Shown here one piece after another: positions 12,360 to 23,291 of a DNA stretch of 64,000 nucleotides; positions within the stretch are counted from its first letter, which is position 1; every line of letters starts with the position of its first letter. Below the pieces are notes generated by a model, which was not told where the DNA came from, ran no database searches, and worked only from the letters and a program-made list of their open reading frames with translations. The position numbers and the translations under genes are program-made. Origin of the DNA: Adiantum capillus-veneris (Eukaryota; Streptophyta; Polypodiopsida; Polypodiales; Pteridaceae); assembly GCA_014529385.2 (NCBI GenBank), contig CM043971.1, positions 84,299,340-84,363,339 on the forward strand, in the 5' to 3' direction.

Positions 12360-13693
12360 GAGGGAGGGGGTATAGCGGCTTAGTACTTAGGCACCACAAA
12401 AGGATGGCGAATCCGCACACCCTTCACACATACACAAGCTCACTCCAAAACACAAGACTAGGTGGCGATTCCGCACACCTCACATGGGCAAAACATTGCA
12501 AGAAAACATATTCACAAAACCTCAAGCTTTATTTAGAGAATAAGGCGATGAAATGGGGAGCATACGGTAGGGGAATGAGAAGGGAGAGAGTGGTAGAGCA
12601 CATGGCGGATAGGTGGGAGTTGATGGCGAAGATTCGCACGAGGATTATGGCCATCATCCTTCATTTAGTTTCCCTTCATCTTCCATAGCCAAGGGTGTAG
12701 AGGTCATGCTCAAGACAAGCATGGTGATTGCAGTGATGGTGATGGTGTGTGTGTGTGTGTGTGCACTAGGCACACACAGTGCATAGTGTGTTCTTTGGTG
12801 ATGTTGTGTATTTTGTGTGATGGTGACCCCTCTTTATATAGAGGAGAAGGGGGGGAGAAATTCTAGAATTTAGAAATGAAGAAATCATTATCTACATAGG
12901 CCACGTGACTGTGGGCCCCACTTGTTTGGCTGTGTGTATATGTGCCAGAACAGCAGTCTCATGAGAGAGAGACTAAGAGAGAGAGACTAAGAGAGAGAGA
13001 TGGGTTGATGAAAAAAAAGTGAGAGGTGACATGGAGAATAAAGTAATTACAAGAGGGGAGAGAGGGGAGTGTGCTCAGAGGTGAATCTGTGTGTAGATGT
13101 GTGTGAACACAATAAAAATCTGGTAACCACCGGGTGGGGATGGGTCTGTGGGAACCTTTTTTCAGTGAAACTGAGTGTGTGTGAGTGTGGGGGAGGTTAT
13201 TTAGCTACAAGACAAGAGACATGGCGCCCTTTAGAGAGAGAGAGGGGGGTATTTGGGTCATGGGATATGATAGGAGAGAGAAAGAGGGGGTGGGGTATAC
13301 TATTTTGGAAGATAGGGTAAGTTGTATGTGAGTTAGGGTGCATTATTGGTGAGTTATAATGCATTATTGGTGAGAGGTGGGGTAGCTTGAGGGGAGAGAG
13401 AAAGGAGAAAGGACAAAGGGAAGAGAGAGGGGGTTGACCTTTTGAGTGGAGAAGAGGAAAAGGGACACCCGGCGGGGCAACAGTGAAGAAAAAGGAGGCA
13501 AGGTGGGGATGGGCTACCCCGCAGGCATGAGGTGGCCTATTTTACCTTTCTTATATATTTACATAATCATACTTTATTTTTTTTCTTACTTTTTCCAATG
13601 CTTTTTATCACTCCCTCCATAAGAGGGGGTTTTCATGGGGTGGGGACGAGAGAAGAGAGGTATGGGAGCTTGGCTTGTGAAAAGCCCCCATCA
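12085..13693 (-). repeat. 3' LTR, full length (about 1609 bp)
   Basis: The first 634 bp match 19797-20406 closely, apart from a longer GA tract here (12297-12355). On the minus strand a TATA-like box (CTATATAAAG) lies near 12830-12840. The interior is rich in GA and GT microsatellite. The right end abuts the polypurine tract at 13694. Confidence 0.85.
12297..12361. repeat. (GA)n microsatellite inside LTR
   Basis: Almost pure GA repeat. The matching place in the other LTR (20009-20043) is shorter. The difference shows microsatellite drift after insertion. Confidence 0.9.
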
Positions 13694-13711
13694 TTAGCCC
13701 TCCCCTTTTGG
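13694..13711 (-). other. polypurine tract
   Basis: On the minus strand this reads CCAAAAGGGGAGGGCTAA, directly before the LTR start TGATGGGGG. Confidence 0.7.
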
Positions 13712-13721
13712 CTAGAGGCAT

Positions 13722-14015
13722 TCATGTCTCTAGCTCATCTGTTTGATCATTATCGTCAGAGGTGGTGGCTGATGGTGTGTCCTCATCTGGAATGTCAATT
13801 GGTGGAGCCTGGTCAAATCGAAGAAAATAAGGTTTAAGTCGCCAACCATTTACCCTGGTTTTATGAAGTTTTCCATCAGCCTCCATAAGCTGGTAGCTTC
13901 CATTGGCATACTTTTTCCTGATGATAAAAGGGCCTTCCCATCGGAGCAGGAGTTTCTTATCCTTGCGCGTGTCGAAGAGATTGTCGTAGCGGAGCACCAA
14001 CATTCCTTTCTTCAA
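13722..14015 (-). pseudogene. C-terminal end of Tat-type pol
   Basis: This continues the pol frame after an in-frame TAA (about 14013-14015). It encodes a basic post-integrase tail (LRYDNLFDTRKDKKLLLRWE, GPFIIRKKYANGSYQL, LHKTRVNGWRLKPYF) and an acidic end. This is the usual C-terminal domain after the integrase core. The reading frame is the same as the 1261-codon pol, so a single substitution separates the two. Confidence 0.8.
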
Positions 14016-17000
14016 TTATTTTTTTCGGAGATGCTCGTTAAAGCTAAGCCGTCTATGCTCTGCTTGTGCTGCATAATAATTTATTGCTTCTTCTCTGTCC
14101 AGCTGCAGTCTTTCCAAGTTGATGATGTGATCTCTCAAATGCATGTTGGATTGTTGAAGTTGGCTTGCCATTACTCTGAGACTTTGTAGTTGCACTTCAA
14201 TGGGCAAGATTGCTTCCTTACCAAATACTAGATGATACGGTGTGAATCCCAAGGATGTACGAAATGAAGTTCTGTAGGCCCATAAAGCTGGTAGTAGATA
14301 CTTATCCCAGTCTCCAGGATGATTGTTTACCTGCTTGGTAATAATTTTAGAAACCATTCCATTTACCTTTTCAACTAGGCCATTACATTGAGGGTAATAT
14401 GGTGAAGAGTGCCTCCTTGTAATGCCCAGTTTTTGCATTAATTCTCCTACCAAGTCTGCTCTGAAACCTGGCCCTCTATCAGAGATGATCTCTAAAGGTG
14501 TGCCAAACCTACAACATATGTGCTCGTAGATAAATTTAGCTACCTCTACCGCTGTGATTCTAGTGGTGGCTGTAGCCTCTGCCCATCTAGTCATGTAGTC
14601 GACCCCCATGATAATGTAGAATTTTTCTGAGTTGGCCCTAGGTAATGGCCCAATGGCATCGATACCCCATTTTTCAAATGGGCCATATGAGAGAATAGGT
14701 GTCTGTGGTTCAGGCATAAGTGACCTAGTGCCGGCCTTTTGACACAACTTACATGTTTTGCACCAATTGTGTACATCACGGTTGAGGCTAGGCCATATGA
14801 AGCCTGCTTGCAAGATTTTCCTACTTGTTATGTCTAGGGCAAAGTGACCACCACAAACCCCGTCATGACAGCTAGCAATTACTCCCGTGATTTCCTGAGA
14901 GAGAGGGACCTTCCTGAGTATTTGGTCCTTATCCTTACAGTACAAACCATCATTGATGAGTCGATACCTTGTGGCCTTCCGCGTCAGCCATTGCTTCTGT
15001 CCCTTTGTTAAATCTGATGGGCATTCCCCTATTTCCAAAAAATGCATGATGTCAGGCAAGGCATCACTTCCTTGAAATAGAGGGAGCTTTAGTTTTATTG
15101 CTCCAACCACCACTTCCTGTAGTCTTTCACTTGCTAGGGCATCTGCTTCTTGGTTTTGAGCCCTTGGGATATGGTGTATTTGAACTTCTTCAAACTTACC
15201 CAACAAGGTTTTTACACCACTTAAGTGAGTCCTTAAACTAGGATTCTTGCATGTCCATGCTCCATTTACTTGCCTTACCAGAAGTAGAGCATCCCCAAAT
15301 ACATTAAGGCGTTGTACATCTTGCGAGACGCACCATTGTAGACCCTTGGTTAGTGCTGCATACTCAGCTTCATTGTTAGAATGTGAATCTAACAATTGGC
15401 CCAACGAAAATACCTTTGTCCCTTTGTCATCAAAGACCACTATGCCTGCAGCTGCTTTGTCGGGCGCTCGCTTGTAGGCTCCATCAAAGTAGAGAGAGTA
15501 TGCTCCTTCTACCATAGGTGGTACTGGAGGTAATCGGACTTCTCCTTCCTTAGATTGCTTCTCCTTCCTTTCAAAGACTTGGTAGGTCATGAGTCCCCCC
15601 AAACTTGCCCTTGTCGTGCTTTCTACCTGTACTGTGTAGTCAAACTCTTGCAGACGAACTAGCCATTTAGTAATTCTAGCAGACACATCCATGTGTTGTA
15701 CAACATAGGGAAATATTTCATCAGTGGTTAGAATCACAAATTGCTTAGGCAGCAAATATGACCTAAACTTTGTAGTTGCAAATCTAAGAGCTAGGACTAA
15801 GTGTTCCACATGGGTGAAACCTTTCTCTCCTGCTGTCATCATTCGACTAGAGAAGTAGATTGGCCTCATGAAAGATGTCGTCGTATCCTTTTGGAGTAGC
15901 ACAGCCCCCAATGAGTCATCACCAACACTTGAGGTGACATAGAATTTTTCATCCCACTTAGGTGGTGAGATAGTTGGCAGAGTGGCTAAGACCTCCTTTA
16001 CCTTGTTGTAGTGATGTTCTCTTTCCTCTTCCCAAGTGAAAGTTGATCTTTGAGTGAGTTGTTGAAGTGGTAGAACAAGTTGTGATAGTAGATGTATGAA
16101 TCTACTTAAGTACCTCACCTTCTGTAGAAAAGAGACCAGTTGACGTGTGGTCGTTGGTGAAGGTAGGACTATGAGTGCGGACACCTTACTTGGGTCGGCG
16201 TTGATACCTTTTGCTGAAATTTCATGGCCTAGTAGAATGACTTTACTCTCCCCAATGTGGCATTTGTCCACATTTAATTGCCCACCTAGGCTCTGCAACC
16301 TGGCCAAACCTTCAGTTACCTTTTCTAAATGTGAAATACGGGAGCTATATATACAAAAATCATCAATGAACACTCTTATGGATGTTCCAAAGAACGGTTG
16401 AAAAACATATGTGACATATCTTTGGAATGTGGCAGGTGCATTTGTGAGACCAAATGGCATAACCCTGTATGCAAAACAACCCCATGGCGTGATAAAAGTG
16501 GTTTTTAGCTGATCTTCCAAGGCTATGCGTATTTGAAAGTATCCAAAATAACCATCACAGACGGTATAGCATTCAAAACCCGCTACTTCATTCAGAATTT
16601 CATCCAAGAAAGGGAGAGGAAAGTGGTCTCTCTTTGTAGCTGCATTTAGTGGTTTGTAGTCAACACAGACCCTCCACTTACCATTTTTTTTAGGCGTCAC
16701 CACTACGGGTGACACCCATTCTGAGTTTTCTACAGGATAGATGAATACCGCCTCCAGCAGTTTCCTTACCTCGGCCAAGAGTGCATTTTCTTGTATGACC
16801 CCCAGTCGTCGTAGCTTTTGCACAACTGGTTTTACCCCTTCCTTCAGCTTAATATGATGTTCCACCACTGTAATGCCTGTGATTCTTTCATAGTTGTCAA
16901 TGAACAGGTTAGGAAATCCCATCAACATTTGCAAAAAACTATCTTTCTCCTCAAGTGTTAATCCCGTAGACAACATACCCTTCAACCTACTTCCTCCTAG

Positions 17001-17801
17001 GCCATGTGATTTTCTCTCCTCTTCATTGGGTTTCCCTTTTGGTGATGGATCACCAGTTGTGCTTGCCCTTTGTGGATCCTTCATAATGATACCCATTACA
17101 TCAATGGAACTGTCACTTTCGCTAGTGGTTTCATCTGTCGATGTTTCAAGATTCATTTCCTTCTGCTTGCCAATCCTCATGTCGTAGTAGATTGTCTCCC
17201 CTTTCTTACCGGTCATGCGTAGAAGGCCAGTACCCCAGTCCTGTTTTGCCTTCATGGCCATCAACCATGGCCTTCGCAAAATTAGTGGATAGCCCTCCCC
17301 CTTAGTAGGCATTACAAAAACATCTACCTCTACCTCAGTGTTGAAAGCTTTGATTTTCACGGCACTTACCACACCCACACACTTTACTTTTGCGTTGTTT
17401 GCCATCTTTGCCTTGCATGGAGAAGGCCTGTCAACCTCGAGCCCTAATCGAAGCATCATAGCTTCACTCATTACACAGATTTGTGCACCTCCATCAATGT
17501 AGGGGTTTCCAACCCTCTTTCCTTTTATGTTTACGTCGACAATTGGAAGGATGTCATCCATGTTGCATCCCGAAATTGCTCCGGCTACCTTTGTTTTGGA
17601 GCGTCTTGTACTTACCATATTAGACCATTGTCGCCTTACTTTTGGTGCAAGATGTAGCAACTGTGGCCATGTAATCTTCGGTCCTTGCTTTGCCACATCC
17701 AATGTTAGATCATAGGGCTTAGAACTTTCCCCTAGCTGGAAGTCGGTGATGCCCAATTTCCGTCGTGGCGTGGATGGCCTCTTGCTAGTTTCTCCTCTCA
17801 T
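14016..17801 (-). CDS. Tat-type pol: protease, RT, RNase H, second RNase H, integrase
   Basis: One 1261-codon open frame. Protease is near residue 100 (YIDGGAQICVMSE; DGG in place of DTG) with the LILRRPWL motif. RT spans about residues 350-530 ([29 protein letters not shown] near 477). The first RNase H begins YVTSSVGDDSLGAVLL. The second RNase H begins near residue 770 (LYFDGAYKR, SNNEAEYAAL, FGDALLLVRQV, QEADALA). The integrase zinc domain contains CKTCKLCQ. The integrase core starts near 1048 (GIDAIGPL, ISDRGPGF, NGLVEKVNG). All catalytic positions except the protease triplet look intact. It lies in frame with gag, separated by TAA at about 17819. A second in-frame TAA ends it before the C-terminal tail. 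Confidence 0.9.
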   Translation of the reverse strand: MRGETSKRPSTPRRKLGITDFQLGESSKPYDLTLDVAKQGPKITWPQLLHLAPKVRRQWSNMVSTRRSKTKVAGAISGCNMDDILPIVDVNIKGKRVGNPYIDGGAQICVMSEAMMLRLGLEVDRPSPCKAKMANNAKVKCVGVVSAVKIKAFNTEVEVDVFVMPTKGEGYPLILRRPWLMAMKAKQDWGTGLLRMTGKKGETIYYDMRIGKQKEMNLETSTDETTSESDSSIDVMGIIMKDPQRASTTGDPSPKGKPNEEERKSHGLGGSRLKGMLSTGLTLEEKDSFLQMLMGFPNLFIDNYERITGITVVEHHIKLKEGVKPVVQKLRRLGVIQENALLAEVRKLLEAVFIYPVENSEWVSPVVVTPKKNGKWRVCVDYKPLNAATKRDHFPLPFLDEILNEVAGFECYTVCDGYFGYFQIRIALEDQLKTTFITPWGCFAYRVMPFGLTNAPATFQRYVTYVFQPFFGTSIRVFIDDFCIYSSRISHLEKVTEGLARLQSLGGQLNVDKCHIGESKVILLGHEISAKGINADPSKVSALIVLPSPTTTRQLVSFLQKVRYLSRFIHLLSQLVLPLQQLTQRSTFTWEEEREHHYNKVKEVLATLPTISPPKWDEKFYVTSSVGDDSLGAVLLQKDTTTSFMRPIYFSSRMMTAGEKGFTHVEHLVLALRFATTKFRSYLLPKQFVILTTDEIFPYVVQHMDVSARITKWLVRLQEFDYTVQVESTTRASLGGLMTYQVFERKEKQSKEGEVRLPPVPPMVEGAYSLYFDGAYKRAPDKAAAGIVVFDDKGTKVFSLGQLLDSHSNNEAEYAALTKGLQWCVSQDVQRLNVFGDALLLVRQVNGAWTCKNPSLRTHLSGVKTLLGKFEEVQIHHIPRAQNQEADALASERLQEVVVGAIKLKLPLFQGSDALPDIMHFLEIGECPSDLTKGQKQWLTRKATRYRLINDGLYCKDKDQILRKVPLSQEITGVIASCHDGVCGGHFALDITSRKILQAGFIWPSLNRDVHNWCKTCKLCQKAGTRSLMPEPQTPILSYGPFEKWGIDAIGPLPRANSEKFYIIMGVDYMTRWAEATATTRITAVEVAKFIYEHICCRFGTPLEIISDRGPGFRADLVGELMQKLGITRRHSSPYYPQCNGLVEKVNGMVSKIITKQVNNHPGDWDKYLLPALWAYRTSFRTSLGFTPYHLVFGKEAILPIEVQLQSLRVMASQLQQSNMHLRDHIINLERLQLDREEAINYYAAQAEHRRLSFNEHLRKK

Positions 17802-17819
17802 GCTTCTCTCATCATCTGA

Positions 17820-18968
17820 TTATGTAGCTTTCTCCCTCCTAGCTCTTTTCACAGTCATGGCTTCAAGTGGTTCTAAAAAGGTTACCTTCTCCTTACCCTT
17901 GTCCCTCTCCTTTGCTTTGGGTGGATCCACTACTATGGCTTTTCCTTTCTCTTCTAGCCTTATGATGTTTACAGGGCGATCAGGTGGTGGGGCTAGTGGA
18001 AGAGGTGGGATGGATGCTTGTAGTGGTGTCTGGGGTGGACGTAGAATTTGTGTTGGTGGGGGTGGTGCTTGGGGTGGGGGTGTTCTTTCTCTAGGGGGTG
18101 ACAATTGGTACCTCCTACCTCCTCTATTATAGTTTTGTCGTGGTTTGGGACAGTAGTACATACCGTGACCGTCTTCTCTGCAGTTGTAGCAATGATACTC
18201 CCTGTTTTGTCGTCGTGCTCTTCCAGGGTCTTGATGTCTTTCTTGACTCCTCCCTTGTTGTATTAAGTGGACAGACAAATTCTGCAGTTGGTTAGTAATA
18301 TGGGCCAACATATCTTGTTGGTCATCTCTTACCCCAAGAGCCGGTGGTGGTGGTGGAATGGTGGTTGTCGTAGTTGCTGGTCGACGCGATGTTCCTGATT
18401 CTGTTGACTCGGTTTCTTTGGCTTTCATTCGCAGCTTCTTGTCTTTAAGGCGAGCAATCTCAACGGCTAACTCGTACGTAGCCGGGAATCTACCTTTCAC
18501 CTTCTCCTTGAGAAGCGGCCATAAGCCATGCGTGAACCGATCTTTTTTTAGAAAATCGGGTGCAGCTTTCCCCCTAGCCAGTGACTCAACCCACCGTTCC
18601 CACTAATCCACAAATTTGGACTCATAGGTGGCATATTCTAAAAGACCCTCCTGCTTCAAGTCTCTCAACTTGTCCCAAAACTTTTCTGAAGTGGTACCTC
18701 CCCCAAAGCGCCTCTTAAAAGCGGTTTTTAAGGGTTCCCAGTCATCCTTGGTTGCTTGTGGAAGTGCATTGTACCATGATCTAGCTTCTAGCTTCATGAG
18801 ATGCTTAAAGATTCTAACCCGGGATTCATCCGTATCTTTGTTGCTCACTACACATGCTACTTCAAAGTCATCTAGGAAGTCTGTTACCAAATCCTCCCCT
18901 TTCTTTCTTTTAAATGTTGGAAATGCTACACTTGCCATGATTACTGAGAGAGAGCTAGAAAGACACAC
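17820..18968 (-). pseudogene. Tat-type gag with zinc knuckle, one in-frame TAG
   Basis: The gag capsid part runs from about 18938 (MASVAFPTFKRKKGEDLVTD, FKHLMKLEARSWYNALPQ, LKTAFKRRFGG). It is interrupted by an in-frame TAG at about 18603-18605 within VD*WERWVES, and continues through KVKGRFPATYELAVEIARL. A CX2CX4HX4C knuckle follows (CYNCREDGHGMYYC), then a proline-rich tail ending in TAA. Gag forms the particle and binds RNA. Apart from the TAG the frame is continuous with pol, so the original element probably encoded one gag-pol polyprotein. Confidence 0.8.
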
Positions 18969-18974
18969 TGCTTA

Positions 18975-19778
18975 ACTTGCAAAAGTTTTTTTCTTCTTTA
19001 CAAGGAGGCGTGTATACCCTCTTATACTAGGACATATATTAAAACTTCAAACAGTACATTGCCTTGTACCAAAGGTAAGACAAATGGTTGATCTGATGCC
19101 AGAACCTCCAAAAACCGCTCCCCACCCGGCATGGTGTCAATGACGTGCTGGTAGTGAGCCTTCAAATCCAGTATTACCTTGATTGAGCGTACACGTGTTG
19201 GCATGTGTGATCTGTCTTGAGATAGGTTGTACTGATTCATGTGAAGCTTAGAGGTGCTTAGTCACTGTCCAAGCTTGTGGGAGAGGGTGGTGTTCTTTCC
19301 TGAAACAAACTCAGTAGATCCCTAGTTTCTCTAGTGAGAGTGTGAGCCAATGCTTCCGTTATCTGTGCTGTAGCATCAGGTGCTACTTGAAAACTAACTG
19401 TGATAATTACCTCGGTGACTTGAGTTATCCGATTCTCAAAGTAGAATAGTGTTGATTCTCTATTGTGTAGAGCTCCTTCCATTTTGTTGTTGTGGGTTGG
19501 TTGTAGGTTGGGGACATGGTTTCGACCTTCTCCTTCTTCTTCTTGGCACTTGGCCTATGTATATCCACTGGGTTTGGTGTGTTGGTTGCCTCTCCCACTG
19601 CAAATCGAATACCATTACGCCTGGTACTCGAGCTTCGATGGACATGCGGAGTTCGTCTAGTTGTGCTTGGAGCTCTTCTTCTTATGTCGTCCAATTAGCA
19701 AATCTTGCTATCCATTCATCCATTCACAATAGTTTAAGGGTTTCAGTCTTGTAAACTGAAGGGTTTCATGAAAAGATC
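18975..19778 (-). other. leader of the Tat-type element
   Basis: About 0.8 kb lies between the primer-binding site and gag. Minus-strand short open stretches at 19022-19240, 19258-19482 and 19425-19694 show no domain I recognise and overlap in different frames. They may be remnants of an upstream frame, which Tat elements sometimes carry, but nothing here proves coding. Confidence 0.4.
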
Positions 19779-19795
19779 CTCCGTGGGGGCACCAA
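19778..19795 (-). other. primer-binding site
   Basis: On the minus strand this reads TTGGTGCCCCCACGGAGG, one base inside the LTR end GTCA. The form resembles plant gypsy primer sites of the TTGGCGCCC type. The donor tRNA cannot be named from this alone. Confidence 0.6.
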
Positions 19796-19796
19796 A

Positions 19797-20006
19797 TGAC
19801 GGGAGCAAAGCGAACCCCGAACCCCGACGGCCTCTAAAACACCGGGGACCGAATGGCGCGCCTCGAGCCTGTCATGGTAAAGCAAACAAGGGGCACTACC
19901 TAGCTTCAGCGGCTAGGACGAAAACAACACACCACCATAACAAAGTTTCCATCCAAGAGAGATGGATGCTTGGGAGTAATGATGAAGAGGAAAGGGAATG
20001 AGATCA

Positions 20007-20047
<41 letters not shown>

Positions 20048-20406
20048 GGGAGGGGGTATAGCGGCTTAGTACTTAGGCACCACAAAAGGATGGCGAATCC
20101 GCACACCCTTTACACATACACAAGCTCACTCCAAAACACAAGACTAGGTGGCGATTCCGCACACCTCACATGGGCAAAACATTGCAAGAAAACATACTCA
20201 CAAAACCTCAAGCTTTATTTAGAGAATAAGGCGATGAAATGGGGAGCATACGGTAGGGGAATGAGAAGGGAGAGAGTGGTAGAGCACATGGAGGATAGGT
20301 GGGAGTTGATGGCGAAGATTCGCACGAGGATTATGGCCATCATCCTTCATTTAGTTTCCCTTCATCTTCCATAGCCAAGGGTGTAGAGGTCATGCTCAAG
20401 ACAAGC
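19797..20406 (-). repeat. 5' LTR fragment, truncated
   Basis: It matches 12085-12720 nearly base for base. It stops after ACAAGC, where the left LTR continues ATGGTGATTG but this copy switches to CACTA-type sequence. About 1 kb of the LTR, including the promoter side, is missing. Confidence 0.9.
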
Positions 20407-21337
20407 TGGCTACACACCACTACCTACTCCTCCACGAGTCACCCCAGTCGACACTCCTCACTTTGGGGCCCAGAATCCAGTGGAGACACCTGACGTTCGT
20501 ATCCCCATCGACACGCCAGTAGAGACCCCTACCGGGACACCTAGGTTCACGTGTCACAGGCAAGAGGTCTTGTCGTACTCCGTCGACTTCAGCGTCGGCA
20601 TCATCTTGGATGATGAAGGCAAGAAGGTGATCTCGCGCATGTGCCGTCTTTGCTCTCAGGTATTTAGACACTACATACTAAACACCTGGAGTGAAGTACC
20701 AAGTGAATTAAAATATAGAGTCATCAACGTGCTGCATGACGAGTTTCCCATGTCAACACGAGATGACCGCTTCAATGAAGACCTGATGAAGGTTCGAATG
20801 TGCGAATACTGCAAAGCACAAGCATTCTGAAGTTCAAAAAGCAATAAAGCATGGGTGGAACAGACCAGATTGGCTGGCCAAAGAAGATTAGAAGAATGCG
20901 AAGCAAGAAGCGCATGAGAATCCTGACAAGTGGAAGCAGCAAAAGGAGGTAGCCAAAGCGCATGTACAGGCTGGGAGCTCGCACCACTTGGGGAGCGGCT
21001 GGTGGGCATCATTTGAGGCCGATTATGTAAGTGTTTTTGCATTGCTCTTTATGTTTGGTAGTTACGTCTATTTGTACTTTTAAATTCTAACTAATGGATT
21101 CTTTGTGTGTTTTGAACCGTGGTCGATGATAGGACGTGACCCCAGACCGTACAAGCGCAAGTACGTAGGCAAAAAGGGATTAAACGCCCTAATAGACATT
21201 CTGAGTTCTCATGGTGGCATGGTTAGTATTAGGGTTTATACTTACAGAAAGCTATCTTATTGTTTTTTTTTTTGCAGAATCGGACAGATACGCCGCTTGG
21301 ACGCGATGAGACGTCTGATTGGAGGACGCCAATTTAG
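20407..21337 (+). pseudogene. CACTA second gene (PTTA/Transposase_24-like), 5'-truncated
   Basis: The three-exon layout follows the better copy at 54805-55912. Exon 1 ends at about 21026 (donor GTAAGTG), exon 2 is 21120-21221 (SMIGRDPRPYKRKYVG, donor GTTAGT) and exon 3 starts at 21278 after TTTGCAG. Exon 1 has a frameshift near 20830 and an in-frame TAG near 20890, and the acceptor of intron 1 has lost its AG (ACCG). Such proteins accompany TNP2 in plant CACTA elements and are thought to bind element DNA. Confidence 0.7.
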
Positions 21338-21759
21338 CCGTAGCTAGATAGCATTAGTTTCTTTTGTCATAGCATATGTATAATGAGATGATGTGTATAC
21401 GTCTTTTTTAACTATTGGAAAACCATGTATATTTTCTCAATAATGATAATGAAGTATTACATTTGCAAAGCATAACAATCAAGTGATTTTGCCTATGATG
21501 TGTACAATTGTCATTGATTTACTTTCATCAATTTACTTTTGTCAGTTTTGTATCTTTATTTTGCAAACAATACTATGGATGATGGAGTTAATGGTTATAT
21601 TGTCTTGTGGGTGACTACTTTGGGTATATACCTTGCACTTTCTTTCAAAGGTGAATCTGGGCTTATCTTGGATTCATTTAGGTTTACTCTGTTATTGAAA
21701 CATTCAATATGGTTGATGGGTGAATGCCCTGCCACCAAAATTTTTTACTCTTGGATGTT

Positions 21760-22000
21760 GCTATAAGCGTCGCTATATAAGGCTCTGTAACGTCGCTATG
21801 AGCATCGCTATTGGTAGCCTGTAAGCGTTGCTATATGTGCGTCTATATAGCGACAAGTATAGCAACGTATATAGCGATGGTTATAGCGACGTTCCTACAG
21901 TGATGATATTTACGACGGTCTTAGCAACGCTAGGGAGTATAAAAACCCAATGTATTTCCGTCGCTAAAAACATCACAAGTGCACACAACCTCTTGTAGTG
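21760..22000 (+). repeat. CACTA 3' subterminal repeats and terminal inverted repeat
   Basis: Many short direct and inverted copies of GCGTCGCTAT or TATAGCGACG are followed by the end CCTCTTGTAGTG. In En/Spm, subterminal motifs of this sort bind the element-encoded TNPA protein. Confidence 0.85.
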
Positions 22001-23277
22001 GCTTGTGTGTGTGTTATGGGCGGTCTTATCATACATGTATTGTGTAGGCAGTGTCTGGAACCCATGGTCGTGCTTTGATTGAATTAAAAATCGAATGCAT
22101 ATGTTTTATACAAAAGGTGCAAACATAATTGTGAGTGCATGGTGTGAGGTACCACAATGCTTTTGTCGGCTGTGTCTAGTCCCATGCATATCGTGTTTTT
22201 GTGGCTAGTGGCCTTGATAGAATTGGGTAGCTTCAGCTCGTAGGAAGAGGCTCTTACTCTCAATGGATGTGTGCAAAGAGTTCCCTTGGATGTTTGACTG
22301 CTAGGAGCCCCAAAACTGAGGGCCATGGCGTGAGAACTAGCCTCTTGAGGTTGAGCCTTGTGATGGCCTTATGTGTTAAAAGGGGCCTGGCTTAGGGCGT
22401 TGACTGGCAGTCGGGCACTGTGGGAAGATCTAGGCACTTTAGGCAGCAAGACAGGTTCGGGCAACGTCCGGCCAGCAATCCGGGCAACGCACGGGTAGGT
22501 GGCTTGTCGATTGGACAGAGCCAGGCGGACAGAGAGCGCGCTGGTCTATGGGCGCCGGTCAGAAGCAAATGGATGGAACGGCTGGAGGTGAACGACTGGG
22601 AAGAAAGTTCCGGTAGGTCTGTTCGGACCCGAAAAAGGGCAAAAGGAAGAATTGTTCGTTGGTGAAGTTCGTTGGTTGCCCTCCTTTGACCAAGGTTGAG
22701 ACACCTCGTTGAGCACTAGTTGGTCTTTTTAGGGGGTGGCTCCCACACAATTTTTCCACATAACCACACACACCCCTTGACTAATGATGCATTAAGGGGG
22801 GGGGGGGGGACTAATCTCCTCTGTTTCCAGAGCTTGAGCACGCTGCTAAAAGCTCTCGCAGAGCACACTCAAAGCACACAGTTGTGAAATTGAAATGGGG
22901 ATTGCAAACATGCAATGAAGTGAATTAAAAACACACAAAAATCAATGAAAAATAGAGTATAATTAACCAAAAATTAAATCAATGAGGGATCAATTTTAGT
23001 AGCAAATTATGCAAATGCATGAAATTAGGCATGAATGCTTAATAATTACATATAAATCTATCGCAATGTCCTCATGCAAGGGTAGTGGCTCTAGGAATAA
23101 TCCATGAACGTGCCCAAAAACATGAGTAATTGGAAAATAGATTAGTGTTAATCTACGTGCAATTGCAAAGAAAATTGATTAGCAATCGCAATTGGCTAAG
23201 AGAGAGTGCCAATGCAATCTAGCATAGGAGGGGATGCCTAGGATCTAATTAGATTAGGAAATGCTAATCTAGGAATA
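22001..23277. other. non-coding spacer
   Basis: No gene is supported. It contains a GC-rich stretch at about 22430-22660, a run of 14 G at 22796-22809, and an AT-rich part (22870-23277). The AT-rich part may be the leader of the LTR element whose primer site lies at 23278. Confidence 0.5.
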
Positions 23278-23289
23278 GCTCTGATACCA
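23278..23289 (-). other. tRNA-Met-type primer-binding site
   Basis: The minus strand reads TGGTATCAGAGC, the classical primer site complementary to initiator tRNA-Met in plant LTR elements. It lies two bases inside the LTR end CCTACA. Confidence 0.75.
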
Positions 23290-23291
23290 GT

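Larger units (their letters stand above)
12085..20406 (-). mobile_element. Tat-type Ty3/gypsy retrotransposon, nearly complete, 5' LTR truncated
   Basis: The left LTR (12085-13693) and a 610 bp copy of its left part (19797-20406) bracket a minus-strand gag-pol. The LTR ends are TGACGGGAG and CCCCCATCA, an inverted repeat. The polypurine tract and primer-binding site are in place. Coding sequence runs from about 18968 to 13722 in one frame with only three in-frame stops. The element is inserted in the RT gene of the neighbouring Tat-type element. Its right LTR is cut after ACAAGC at 20406, so the right target duplication is not available. Confidence 0.88.
20407..22000 (+). mobile_element. CACTA (En/Spm) transposon, 3' half
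   Basis: The sequence is closely related to 54950-56522 of the inner CACTA element: a PTTA-type gene, then AGCGACG/CGTCGCT subterminal repeats (21760-21985), then the terminal GCACACAACCTCTTGTAGTG at 21981-22000. The 5' part is lost at the junction with the truncated LTR. Confidence 0.88.

Noticed and set aside
12296-12688. Open frame beginning with an Arg-Glu repeat
   Set aside because: It lies in the LTR, starts in a GA microsatellite and is not shared as coding with the other LTR.
22420-22665. Plus-strand open frame in a GC-rich stretch
   Set aside because: Arg/Gly-rich translation with no domain and no supporting signals.
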